Below are positions 29,234 to 38,359 of a stretch of 64,000 nucleotides of DNA, in pieces. A program made the position numbers and the translations under genes. The DNA comes from Nitrospiraceae bacterium (GTDB taxonomy: Bacteria; Nitrospirota; Nitrospiria; Nitrospirales; Nitrospiraceae). The notes beneath the pieces are model-generated. The model ran no database searches and was not told the origin of the DNA. It saw only the letters and a program-made list of their open reading frames with translations. The DNA is taken from contig JAHBWI010000008.1 of NCBI GenBank assembly GCA_019637075.1, positions 1 to 64,000 of the forward strand, given 5' to 3'. The first letter of the stretch is position 1. Every line of letters starts with the position of its first letter.

Positions 29234-29342
29234 TCAGACCGGGTCCTTCCCGGCTCAGTCACAACAGGCACCTGCGCGCCTCCTTGCAGGTGGCAGTCTC
29301 CGTCGTGTAGGCTGCTGACCCGCAGCTACCGGAAGGCGCCGC

Positions 29343-30836
29343 ATGAAACCTGCAGCCGCAATTCAAGAGCCGCTCAATCTCTCGGGTGATGTCCTCAGGC
29401 AATGCGCTTGGCGCATTCCCGACCTCATCGCCTACCAGCACAATTTTGACGAATGGTGGCTGGCGCCGCTGGACGACGACTTCCCGATCGTGCGCCTCAA
29501 TTCGGTCGGGCTCGAAATGCTGACCTCGATGAACGGACATATCACCGTCGGCGCGCTGCTCGAGAAATACGGCGACAGGGTCTGCGGACCCGACGGACAG
29601 CCCGGGACCTGGCACTTGGAACGCTGGGCCATTCCCAATTACTCGCTTTGCTATTTTGGAACGGAACCGCCCGGAGGCCATCGCCATAAGGCCAAGTGGG
29701 ATCTCCTGCTTCAGCAGATCCGGGAAGGTTGGTCAGGCCAGCAGGAGTTCGAGGGCGAAGAGCATCTCGAGGATTTCCATCTCCAGGAGTTGAATGAAAG
29801 TGAGTTGGAGGACGGACACTTCGACCTCATCGAAACCACCGTTTCCCATTTGTTCCGCGAACCCTGTGAGGCCTTGGGTGGAGCGACTTATGGTCGGCTG
29901 CTCATGCGGCAGCTGAGGCGGCTCGGCTGGTTCAAACCCAAACCAAAGATCATCGTGGAAGTCGGCGGCGGGCTAGGGTACGTGGCTCGCGAGTTGGGGC
30001 AGGAACTCCTGCCGTTCGAGAAGCAAGGCATTCAATATGTCTCCCTCGACGTGACCCGGCCGTTCCTCGGACTCCAGCGGAAGCGCGCCAGGGCCGGCGG
30101 GTGGACCGTTACCGGCACCCAGGCCAATGGGGAATTCCTGCCGTTCAAAGATAATTCCGTCGATCTCATTGTCGACAACGAAAACATGGCCGACATGACC
30201 CCGGTCAAGCTCTCCCGAAAAGAGCTGATTGAAGGAAAAGGCGACACGGTCCAGCACCAGGAAGCGTTGGATTGGATCAGACGGTTGCGGCTCCCGCTCG
30301 ACGCCGATTTGCCGGATGAAGTCATCTTCAATCTTGGACCGATGCGGTTTGCCGCCGAGGTTTGGCGGGTCCTCAAACCGGGGGGCAGAGCGTTTCTCAC
30401 CGAATTCGGCATTGAAGAGGGTTGGCCGGCGGCGGTGAAACTCCCGCACCATACGGAATACGAGGTTCAATACAGCCACCTCCGACAGGCTGTGCGCTGG
30501 CTGGGATTCCAGGAACGCTATCTCCCGCTCCCCCAGTTCCTTCAGATCAAGCCGGACACCAAGGTACTGTGCACCGGAGCCGCTTACACCATCCAGCGAT
30601 TTTGTCAGGGCCTCGGCAAACCCTTCTCCGTCCGCGCGTACACTGAAGGCGAACTGATGAAGGTACTTGGCGACATGTTGCCCAAGCTCCAAGGTTGCCA
30701 CTACCACGACATCGCCGATCCAGCCTGGTTCGGCCTGATCGACTTCAAGGTGCTCCTCCTCGAAAAGCCGGGTGGTGCCCCGCAGGCCGCCTATACCGAG
30801 CAAAAGGGCGGGTTTCGCTGGTATTCGCAGCGATAA
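29343..30836 (+). CDS. SAM-dependent methyltransferase with N-terminal PqqD-like region
   Basis: 497 residues. The class I methyltransferase motif I is IIVEVGGGLGYVARELG (about 204-220), followed by YVSLDVTRPF and a post-II segment DNSVDLIVDNENMADM; FAAEVWRVLKPGGRAFLTEF is the later conserved strand. Residues about 45-80 (FPIVRLNSVGLEMLTSMNGHI then VGALLEKYG) resemble the winged-helix PqqD/RiPP-recognition fold. Substrate unknown. It follows the cupredoxin gene by 109 bases. The N-terminal comparison is by eye and weaker than the methyltransferase call. Confidence 0.78.
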   Translation: MKPAAAIQEPLNLSGDVLRQCAWRIPDLIAYQHNFDEWWLAPLDDDFPIVRLNSVGLEMLTSMNGHITVGALLEKYGDRVCGPDGQPGTWHLERWAIPNYSLCYFGTEPPGGHRHKAKWDLLLQQIREGWSGQQEFEGEEHLEDFHLQELNESELEDGHFDLIETTVSHLFREPCEALGGATYGRLLMRQLRRLGWFKPKPKIIVEVGGGLGYVARELGQELLPFEKQGIQYVSLDVTRPFLGLQRKRARAGGWTVTGTQANGEFLPFKDNSVDLIVDNENMADMTPVKLSRKELIEGKGDTVQHQEALDWIRRLRLPLDADLPDEVIFNLGPMRFAAEVWRVLKPGGRAFLTEFGIEEGWPAAVKLPHHTEYEVQYSHLRQAVRWLGFQERYLPLPQFLQIKPDTKVLCTGAAYTIQRFCQGLGKPFSVRAYTEGELMKVLGDMLPKLQGCHYHDIADPAWFGLIDFKVLLLEKPGGAPQAAYTEQKGGFRWYSQR

Positions 30837-30867
30837 GCGGTTGAGGTAACGGGAATAGCCGATCCGG

Positions 30868-31257
30868 TCAGGACCGGCCTAAGTAGCCCAGCTGTATCAG
30901 CCACCACATTCCGAGGAAGAAAGTACCGGCCGTCAAGGCCAATATCGGAAAACCCCAGATGTTGAACGGGCGATCGATCTCCGCGAGATATCCCTCTCCC
31001 GATATGTAGCGCACCGGAACTTCGCTCTCGATCTCGAGCACCGAGTGGCTGTTGGAGATCGTTGTCTGGAAGCGCACGAGTTTGTTGGTGCCGGCATCTC
31101 TGAATTCGATGACCGGTTCCCCCGAATCCCCTTTCGAACGCACGACCCTGCCGACTGCCCGACGGCCTTCACGCAACAAACGCACGCGAGCCTTCACAAC
31201 CAGCAGCCCGACCAGCCACACGCATGCTGTCATGCCAAGCAGCAGCCACTCAGCCAT
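30868..31257 (-). CDS. DUF3592-type membrane protein
   Basis: 129 residues: N-terminal membrane helix (4-22), a soluble beta-rich segment (GRVVRSKGDSGEPVIEFRD ... VPVRYISGEGYLAEID) and a C-terminal helix (WGFPILALTAGTFFLGMWWLI). This arrangement is that of DUF3592 proteins, of unknown function. Confidence 0.72.
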   Translation of the reverse strand: MAEWLLLGMTACVWLVGLLVVKARVRLLREGRRAVGRVVRSKGDSGEPVIEFRDAGTNKLVRFQTTISNSHSVLEIESEVPVRYISGEGYLAEIDRPFNIWGFPILALTAGTFFLGMWWLIQLGYLGRS

Positions 31258-31350
31258 CTCGCCGACCCGAACTTCGCTCGATGGTTCCCATCATGATGAG
31301 TAGTTGTGAGCCGACGGTCTTGAGCGTCGATTCGATGACCCTGCTTACAT

Positions 31351-32304
31351 TCATGCTGTTTGCCGTGCCAAATCCAGCAACACACCTTCGCGCAGTCCAT
31401 AGTCACTGACGAGCACCGTCGTCACGCCCAGCGTGTCCATCACGGTTCTCAAGATGATCGCACCCGCGGCAATTACATCCTCGCGGTTCCTCTCCAACCC
31501 CGGAAGCCCCACGCGGCCGGACTTGGTGCGACTCAGCAATGTCGCTTCCAAGGCTTGAACTTCTGTTCGCATCAGGCGGTAGTTGTGAATCCGCGCCGGC
31601 TCGTAGGCAGACAACTGCTGCGCCATCGCCGCAAGCGCCGTAATCGTCCCGGCAGTTCCGACGAACACCGCAGCCCGATAGCCTTCCATCTCCAACACTG
31701 CAGCCCTGGTTTCCCTTGCCGCCCATTCTCTTGCCTGCTCGACTTCCTCGCTCGTGGGTGGATCGTGCTGCAATACGCGCTCGCACAAGCGGACAACGCC
31801 GATGTCGACCGATCGGACTAGCGGAGAGCGGCCGGGACGGTCGAGGATCAGCTCGGTACTTCCACCCCCGATGTCCAACGCCAGCATGTCCGTCACGCCC
31901 TTCGGCAGACCGGATCTGATTCCCAGCAGCGTCCGTCGCGCCTCTTCTTCTCCGCTGATCACCTCCACCGCCAACCCCGTCTCACGCCTGACCAGATTGA
32001 CAAACTCATCCCGATTGGCGGCGTCCCGCACAGCACTGGTGGCGACTGCGACCGCCGCTTCGACTTGCGCTCGTTCGATGGCCTGGCACCACTGTTTGAG
32101 CGTCGGAATCACACGCGCCATGGCATCGGGATGAAGGGTCCGATCCCGATCGACGCCCTGGCCAAGCCGCAGGATCTTCCGCTCGGACTGAATCTCGCGC
32201 AACGAACCCGATGGCAGGAGCTCGGCGATGAGCAATCGACAGGTGAGGGTACCGATGTCGATCCCGGCAAGAATGCGCGGGAGGGGGGCACTGGAAGCGG
32301 TCAT
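31351..32304 (-). CDS. Ppx/GppA-family exopolyphosphatase/pppGpp phosphohydrolase
   Basis: 317 residues from the ATG at 32304; a TTG at 32331 would overlap the upstream gene. ASKHA-fold phosphate motifs GIDIGTLTCRLLIAE and ALDIGGGSTELIL, and GTAGTITALAAM, place it in the Ppx/GppA family. It lacks the C-terminal HD-like domain of long Ppx, giving the short (about 300 residue) class. It hydrolyses polyphosphate and/or the pppGpp terminal phosphate. Overall order is recG, coiled-coil protein, then this gene. Confidence 0.9.
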   Translation of the reverse strand: MTASSAPLPRILAGIDIGTLTCRLLIAELLPSGSLREIQSERKILRLGQGVDRDRTLHPDAMARVIPTLKQWCQAIERAQVEAAVAVATSAVRDAANRDEFVNLVRRETGLAVEVISGEEEARRTLLGIRSGLPKGVTDMLALDIGGGSTELILDRPGRSPLVRSVDIGVVRLCERVLQHDPPTSEEVEQAREWAARETRAAVLEMEGYRAAVFVGTAGTITALAAMAQQLSAYEPARIHNYRLMRTEVQALEATLLSRTKSGRVGLPGLERNREDVIAAGAIILRTVMDTLGVTTVLVSDYGLREGVLLDLARQTA

Positions 32305-32317
32305 CAGCTGAACCGTC

Positions 32318-32644
32318 TCACTGACCCTCAAGTGAAATATCGTTCATCTCGAGCAACAATTTCGTCTTCTCTTCCTGCAGCGTGCGCACCTGCTGCATCA
32401 GACGAGCAATGTCTGGGTCTGTCACGATCCTCTCGACGGTTTCCCCACGCTCCTGCAACTCCAGGGTCCGTTCACCGATATCTCCATACAGATCGTCGAG
32501 CTGTTGATCGACCTTGCGCAATTCCAGCCGATATCGAAGCAGTTCGCCCTCTTCCAGCGCTCGAGTCGCCGCATGGGCCGTCCCGTGGCGCAACGTGACC
32601 CATCCTGCGCGTAGATCGTGTCCCAAGCGCTGCAACAACCCCAT
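32318..32644 (-). CDS. small coiled-coil hypothetical protein
   Basis: 108 residues, almost entirely predicted helical: LRYRLELRKVDQQLDDLYGDIGERTLEL and MQQVRTLQEEKTKLLLEMND. No membrane segment or known motif. It is tightly placed between recG (15 bases upstream) and the Ppx/GppA gene (13 bases downstream), so it is likely co-transcribed. Confidence 0.7.
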   Translation of the reverse strand: MGLLQRLGHDLRAGWVTLRHGTAHAATRALEEGELLRYRLELRKVDQQLDDLYGDIGERTLELQERGETVERIVTDPDIARLMQQVRTLQEEKTKLLLEMNDISLEGQ

Positions 32645-32659
32645 GCGTCCCTCCTTCTG

Positions 32660-35221
32660 CTATCCAACCACACTGAGGGCAAGCCGGTCTTGCCATCGGC
32701 GAACCAAATTGCGCTTCAAAGCCTGATGCCCAGGCTGAGACAAGGTCCCATCGCACGCCACCAGAGCAATGGCCTCTCGTCTTGCCTGTTCGAGCAAATC
32801 CGCATCCCGCACGAGATTCGCCACCTTGAACTCCGGGACGCCCCACTGGCGTAAGCCCAGTAGTTCACCCGGTCCTCGAATGCGCAAATCATCCTCGGCG
32901 ATCACGAAGCCATCCGTGGATTTGACCAGTGCTTCCAACCGTTGCTGGGCGGTCGACTCCGCCCTGGGCGTTCCATCAGCCGTCACGCGGGGCCCTGCCG
33001 CGCGCAGCGGTGACGACGCCATCAGAAGGCATAGCGACTGATGAACTCCTCGCCCGACCCGGCCCCGCAACTGATGCAGCTGCGCGAGGCCGAACCGCTC
33101 CGCATGTTCGATGAGCATGACTGTCGCGTTGGCGACGTCCACCCCAACCTCAATGACGGTGGTAGCCACCAGTATCTGAATATCCCCAGCCTGGAAGGCC
33201 CTCATGGTCCGTTCCTTCTCCGCAGCCGATAACCGACCATGCAGGAGCCCGACTCGCCATTGGGGATGCTCGGCTTGAATCTGTTCCGCCCCTTGCATCG
33301 CCGCCTTGAGATCGATTTTTTCCGATTCTTCCACGAGGGGATATACGATATACGCCTGCCGCCCTAACTGGATCTGGTCCCGGACGAGTTGCCAGGCTTT
33401 GTGACGTTGGCTTTCTGCAAACAGGAACGTGCGGACCGGTTTTCTCCCAGGCGGAAGCATATCGATTACCGACACATCCAAATCACCATACACAGTCATC
33501 GCCAGCGTGCGGGGAATCGGTGTCGCCGTCATGACCAATACATCCGGCGCATAGCCCTTCTCCAGCAAGGACTTGCGCTGCAACACACCGAATTTGTGTT
33601 GTTCATCGATAACTGCCAAGCCGAGGTTTGCAAACTTCACCCGCTTCTGGATCAAGGCATGGGTCCCGATAGCGACATGCGCCTCACCCGACGCCAACTG
33701 CCTCACCTTCTCGTTCCGTTCCTTTGCTTTTCCACCTCCGGTCACAAGCACCGCCGACAAGCCGATCGTCCCCAGCAGCGACGAGAGATTCCGGAAATGC
33801 TGCTCAGCCAAAATCTCCGTCGGAACCATCAACGCTGATTGATAGCCCGAGCCGCAAGCCATCGCGATTGCCTTCAACGCCACCACGGTTTTTCCGGATC
33901 CGACATCACCCTGAACCAGCCGATTCATCGGTTGCGTCGACACCATGTCCGCCTGGATTTCGCCGAACACACGCTCCTGCGCAGGCGTCAGGCGGAAGGG
34001 CAACGCTTTTTCGAGGCTGGTGAGCAGCGGCACGTCGGCGCGAAAGCGAAATGGCTTGGGCTCATCCTTCGTCGCCCGATGCCGGAGAGCCATGGCAGTC
34101 TGCAGTACGAACAATTCTTCGAAAGCCAGCCGTCGATGGGAGGGACTCATGCCACGATCAAGCCGTGGAAGGTCCGTTTTAGGAGCCGGAAAATGCAGAA
34201 GCCGAATCGCCTCGGAAGCGGGCATCAAGCGGTACCGCGCCCGAATCTGAACCGGCAGGATTTCCTCGACCTCGGCGCCATACTCGGCCAACAGACCGTG
34301 GATCAGCCCCCGCATCTGGCGGGACGTCCAGCCCTTGGTTTCGTGGTAGACAGGCACGATCCGACCGAGATGCAGCAACTCGTCTTCGCTGCCGGTTAAG
34401 ATCTCGAATTGCGCCACCTCGAGCCGAAGCTCGGTCCAGCCGCTCCTGCCCGCAATCACTCGTCCGGTCATCATGACCCGCAGGCCTTCCTTGAGCACAT
34501 TTTCCAAGTACGGCTGGTTGAAAAAGGTCGTCTGTACGGTCCCGGAACCGTCGCTCAACCATACCGTCAGAAGCGCCATCCGCCGGAACCTGGCCTTACT
34601 TGCAGAGGCCTTCGTGATGGAGCCGCAGACCGTGACCGCCATCCCTGGAACGAGCTTCGCCATCGGTGTCACGACCGAGCGGTCTTCATACCTCCAGGGT
34701 GCTGTCCAGAGCGCCTCTTCGACAGTCGAAATTCCTAGTCGTTCCAGCAACTGTGTCCGCTTTGGTCCCACTCCCTTGGCAAATCGAATAGGCAAGTCCC
34801 ACAAGGGTCGCCCCGCCTTCCATTGAGAAGGCGACACCGTCGCTTCTCGCTCCCCAGAGTCCGTCGGCTCTGAAGGTGCGCGTTCCGCTCCTGTCGCACC
34901 GCTCAACTCGCGCAGCAAGTCCAACGCCTTCGCAAGACGGTCTCGCTGCTCCATCGGAGACAGGCCGGTATGGAAATCGACAAACAGGTTTCGTAGGGAG
35001 AGCAAGCGAGCTTCGACCGATCGTGGGTAGACCCGCCCCCCTAATAGCTCGATCACTTGCTCGGAAATAAACCGGTCGAGATTGCGGACTGCCCCCAGAT
35101 GTGCCCCTGCATCCCGGGAGGCAAACTCAATTGGACGGGTGACACGTTCCACGAAGGCGGGCAAAACATCGCTGGGGGTGGGAACGTCAGGACGTGGCAT
35201 CCTGACGCGGGATCGTATCAC
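32660..35221 (-). CDS. recG: ATP-dependent DNA helicase RecG
   Basis: 853 residues. Wedge/OB domain in the first half (YEDRSVVTPMAKLVPGMAVTVCG), helicase motifs Walker A GDVGSGKTVVAL, DEQH box (VIDEQHKFGV), TATPIPRTLAMT, VATTVIEVGVDV and QLRGRVGRG. About 140 residues at the N-terminus extend beyond E. coli RecG (693 residues), as in many non-proteobacterial RecG proteins. It remodels stalled replication forks. The exact start is uncertain (ATG at 35221 or at 35200). Confidence 0.96.
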   Translation of the reverse strand: MIRSRVRMPRPDVPTPSDVLPAFVERVTRPIEFASRDAGAHLGAVRNLDRFISEQVIELLGGRVYPRSVEARLLSLRNLFVDFHTGLSPMEQRDRLAKALDLLRELSGATGAERAPSEPTDSGEREATVSPSQWKAGRPLWDLPIRFAKGVGPKRTQLLERLGISTVEEALWTAPWRYEDRSVVTPMAKLVPGMAVTVCGSITKASASKARFRRMALLTVWLSDGSGTVQTTFFNQPYLENVLKEGLRVMMTGRVIAGRSGWTELRLEVAQFEILTGSEDELLHLGRIVPVYHETKGWTSRQMRGLIHGLLAEYGAEVEEILPVQIRARYRLMPASEAIRLLHFPAPKTDLPRLDRGMSPSHRRLAFEELFVLQTAMALRHRATKDEPKPFRFRADVPLLTSLEKALPFRLTPAQERVFGEIQADMVSTQPMNRLVQGDVGSGKTVVALKAIAMACGSGYQSALMVPTEILAEQHFRNLSSLLGTIGLSAVLVTGGGKAKERNEKVRQLASGEAHVAIGTHALIQKRVKFANLGLAVIDEQHKFGVLQRKSLLEKGYAPDVLVMTATPIPRTLAMTVYGDLDVSVIDMLPPGRKPVRTFLFAESQRHKAWQLVRDQIQLGRQAYIVYPLVEESEKIDLKAAMQGAEQIQAEHPQWRVGLLHGRLSAAEKERTMRAFQAGDIQILVATTVIEVGVDVANATVMLIEHAERFGLAQLHQLRGRVGRGVHQSLCLLMASSPLRAAGPRVTADGTPRAESTAQQRLEALVKSTDGFVIAEDDLRIRGPGELLGLRQWGVPEFKVANLVRDADLLEQARREAIALVACDGTLSQPGHQALKRNLVRRWQDRLALSVVG

Positions 35222-35364
35222 AGCCCCTCACCCTCCTCAACGAGCGGAGAACGCTTGACTGGCATCGGACCGACGCCGGAGCAGCCTGATTTATCGACTT
35301 TTCTTGGTGCTTTTCAGACCCGATGTTAGAGTGATCCTGCGGCAACTCATCCATTGGGGCACCC

Positions 35365-36807
35365 ATGTATCGTCGCAATATTAGACACATTCTGACTCCC
35401 CTTGCGGTGCTAATCGGAATATTCGTTCTCTACCATGCCTGGATCAAACCCCATTTCTTCCCCGATCCTCCGCCGCCGCCACCGAAAGTTGTCGTCGAGG
35501 AAACAGCCCCAGCCCCTTCAACACCAGTTGCCCCACCACCAGAAGCGGTTCAGGACGAACCGAAGCGTCCGCGCACCCTGGACCCCGTCAGCATTCCGGT
35601 TCCAAAACATTCGGAACTGCTGAGCGCCATCCATGAAGAACTCGAGAAACGAAATTTGGCCATAGCTGAAACAAAACTCAGCGAGATTCCGTCGTCTTTG
35701 ATGGCGGAATCCGCCACTAAACGGCACGTTGCGATTCTTTGGAACAATTTGGGAATCTTGCAGGAACGGAACGGTGGCACCGAAGTCTCCGTGAAAGCTT
35801 TCAAGAAGGCCGTCGCCTTGGACCCTCAGAACGCGGTGGCCCATCTCAACCTGGCCCATGCCTATTGGGGACTGCGCGACCCCGGACTGACTCTAGACTT
35901 TCTCAGAACAGTGTCTGCCTTAGCGCCGGATGAGCCCTTCCCACACCTGGCCTTGGCCGACCTGCTGCAGGAAAAGGATCAGATGAAGGACGCCGCCCGT
36001 CATTTGGCTGAGGCCAAGGAGCGGATCAAAAAGGACCCAGGCCTGCAGTCATACTTGAATTCGGTGACTGCAAAGGTACAGCACACCGAAAAGATCGAGG
36101 AGAAGCTGTCCGCCCACAGCACCGTCCACTTCACCGTAAAATACGACGGCAACGAGGACCCGGCTACCTGGACGACCGTACTGGAGATTCTCGAGGAGTC
36201 TTACCGCGACATCGGGCAGAAGTTTAACCATTTTCCGACCAAACCGATCATCGTCGTGCTGCATACGAAAGATCAGTTTCAGAGTGCCACGGGAAGCCCG
36301 GGCTGGGCTGACGGATTGTTCGACCCCGTGCTCGGTCGAATCCAAATTCCAAGCCAGGGAGCGGCAACCGACCGTACCTGGTTGACACGGGTTCTGCGGC
36401 ATGAGTTCGTACACGCGCTCATCCACGACGAGCTAGGCGCCAACAGCGGTACCATTCCAACCTGGCTGAACGAGGGATTGGCGATGCAACTGGCCGGGGA
36501 TCAGTGGCAGGAACTGAAAGATGTCATCCACGGAGAGCAGGCGCTGATGCCGCTCACGGCTTTGGAAGGCAGCTGGGATACCCTACCGGCCGAGACTGCC
36601 AGCGTGGCCTATGCAGAAGCCAATTCGGCCACCCACTATCTGATCGATCAGTTCGGCATGCACAAGGTGCATGAGATCTTAGCCCACCTGAAGGCCCGCC
36701 AGACGATCACGGCAGCGATTCACGATAAGCTGCTGATGTCCTACGATCACTTCCAGCAGCAGTGGGCGGACAACTTCGGCGGCAAACTGCAGCAGCCGAA
36801 GTCTTAG
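35365..36807 (+). CDS. membrane-anchored TPR protein with HExxH peptidase-MA-like domain
   Basis: 480 residues. One N-terminal membrane helix (9-26), a Pro-rich linker (33-75), tetratricopeptide-like repeats (about 85-235) and a C-terminal metallopeptidase-like domain with HEFVHALIHD (zinc-type HExxH) and NEGLAMQLAG, where the Glu would be the third ligand as in gluzincins. The C-terminal domain resembles the peptidase MA family. The active site should face the periplasm. Substrate unknown. Confidence 0.82.
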   Translation: MYRRNIRHILTPLAVLIGIFVLYHAWIKPHFFPDPPPPPPKVVVEETAPAPSTPVAPPPEAVQDEPKRPRTLDPVSIPVPKHSELLSAIHEELEKRNLAIAETKLSEIPSSLMAESATKRHVAILWNNLGILQERNGGTEVSVKAFKKAVALDPQNAVAHLNLAHAYWGLRDPGLTLDFLRTVSALAPDEPFPHLALADLLQEKDQMKDAARHLAEAKERIKKDPGLQSYLNSVTAKVQHTEKIEEKLSAHSTVHFTVKYDGNEDPATWTTVLEILEESYRDIGQKFNHFPTKPIIVVLHTKDQFQSATGSPGWADGLFDPVLGRIQIPSQGAATDRTWLTRVLRHEFVHALIHDELGANSGTIPTWLNEGLAMQLAGDQWQELKDVIHGEQALMPLTALEGSWDTLPAETASVAYAEANSATHYLIDQFGMHKVHEILAHLKARQTITAAIHDKLLMSYDHFQQQWADNFGGKLQQPKS

Positions 36808-36810
36808 AGT

Positions 36811-37821
36811 TCAACGCAGGCTGGTCTGATGGCTCTCGACACCCCGTGGGCTTGTACTGTTCCATAGCGGAAGCGTCTGGGGATGAGGCTCACTGTCCGG
36901 TTCGACCGTCGGCTCGTCGATGTGGTCCAGTTCCTCGAACGAGTCCTGCCATAGCAGTTTCCCCGATGCTCGCTCATATGTCTTCACCACCAAGTCGAAT
37001 ACATGCCCGATAGGTTCGCCGGCGCGAGGTGCGACTCTGGACTCATCGACCACGGCTGCCGCCTTCACCTTCTTCTTGTTGCCGGGGACGAATTGATCCT
37101 GCCACACCACACCCCCGGTGGAAGGATTGACCGCCCGGACCGAATAGAGAGTCTGCAAGGGTTTTTCCTTCTGCCCCCCGATCCGCACCGCGGACGGTTG
37201 CCGGGGGATCAGCGTGGCAGTTGTCTTCGTCATGCCACCTTGACCTTCCTTCAAGAGATTCAACTGTCCTTCCCACAAAAACCTGCCCGTTTCCGCATCG
37301 TACACGCGAAGGATGAATTTGGGCGCTCCGGCTCCATCTACACCAATCCCGCCGGCAAAGATTCGCCCTTTGTTGTTGTCATGCTCCGACACCCCTTCCT
37401 CTTTCACATTTAGTTCAAATGAGTCCTCGGAAAGGACGGCGCCGGTCTGGGCGTGGTATGTGCGAACGGTAATCATCGATGAATCGGCGGCTTGGAAGCC
37501 AAACCCCGCGGCAAGCACATCTGAATGCTCAGCCCGTGACTGTGCGATTGGGACGTCCTGATCGAGCGATGCCGTGGTCCAATCAGTAAACCGAAATGGA
37601 GAGGCGTCCGAGTCGGCGGGACAGAGCCAGACCGCCACCCAGAGTACCCACACGAACCAACCAAGAACCCCGCGCGTCGCTAGTGAAGGAGATCCACTTT
37701 GAACCTGGATTGTGTTGGGAGCGGAATCAGGCTGGTCGAGGGAATGTCGGTATTGATTCGCCACTGGTGCCTCCCTGGTGAGACGCGATTGTGGCCCGCA
37801 GGGATGTGTCTGGTAAACCAC
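36811..37821 (-). CDS. exported hypothetical protein with PQQ-like strands
   Basis: Up to 336 residues. The first 45 residues look non-coding; a hydrophobic signal (VLGWFVWVLWVAVWLCPADSDA) suggests the true start is near 37640-37690, possibly a GTG. The mature part has repeated segments of the form YDAETGRFLWEGQL, VNPSTGGVVWQDQF and YERASGKLLWQDSFEE, each like one blade strand of a PQQ-type propeller, but only three are clear. Function unknown. Convergent with the TPR/HExxH gene. Confidence 0.6.
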   Translation of the reverse strand: MVYQTHPCGPQSRLTREAPVANQYRHSLDQPDSAPNTIQVQSGSPSLATRGVLGWFVWVLWVAVWLCPADSDASPFRFTDWTTASLDQDVPIAQSRAEHSDVLAAGFGFQAADSSMITVRTYHAQTGAVLSEDSFELNVKEEGVSEHDNNKGRIFAGGIGVDGAGAPKFILRVYDAETGRFLWEGQLNLLKEGQGGMTKTTATLIPRQPSAVRIGGQKEKPLQTLYSVRAVNPSTGGVVWQDQFVPGNKKKVKAAAVVDESRVAPRAGEPIGHVFDLVVKTYERASGKLLWQDSFEELDHIDEPTVEPDSEPHPQTLPLWNSTSPRGVESHQTSLR

Positions 37822-37945
37822 ACCGTGGCCTGGGCGTTCCCCTCAAAAGTGGGAGTCAGCGCGAACGGCGGCTCATGCTCAACACCCTTCGCAACCGGTG
37901 ACAAGGGCTGTTGCCGCAGCGCGTTGCCCAGGCTATAGTGCCGGC

Positions 37946-38359
37946 ATGAACCAGACAAAGCCTCTCTTGGGTCTACTTGGGCTGCTGATCGCGATTGAAG
38001 CCGGTCTTCAGACCATCGCCCCGAGTTCAATTGAGTCCGATACGACACGCGCACTGCTCATGGGATTTTTGTTTGGAGTCCCGGCATGTCTCACCGGGGC
38101 GGTCATGTGGACGGGACGGCGATGGGCCGTGATGGCGATCGTCATGTACGGAACGATTGCGCTGGCGCTTGACTTGGCAACCCTTGTGCAGGAACTCAGC
38201 CAGTCCGCCTTGCGTGTCCCAGTCGTGGTGCTGACGGCGGGAAGCAGCCTCTGCTGTTTTTTGCTGATGTTGCTCGGTGGGCGGGCGGTGCTTACGATCG
38301 AGGACGCTGGGCCTGGAGTAGACCGCCGTCCCAATCTTCGGTCCCCTTCTTCATTCTGA
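37946..38359 (+). CDS. small integral membrane protein
   Basis: 137 residues from the ATG at 37946. Four hydrophobic helices (about 6-25, 37-53, 62-82, 92-113) and a charged C-terminus. No family recognised. Its last 68 bases overlap the 3' end of the convergent methyltransferase gene, so the C-terminal tail may be poorly conserved. Confidence 0.6.
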   Translation: MNQTKPLLGLLGLLIAIEAGLQTIAPSSIESDTTRALLMGFLFGVPACLTGAVMWTGRRWAVMAIVMYGTIALALDLATLVQELSQSALRVPVVVLTAGSSLCCFLLMLLGGRAVLTIEDAGPGVDRRPNLRSPSSF

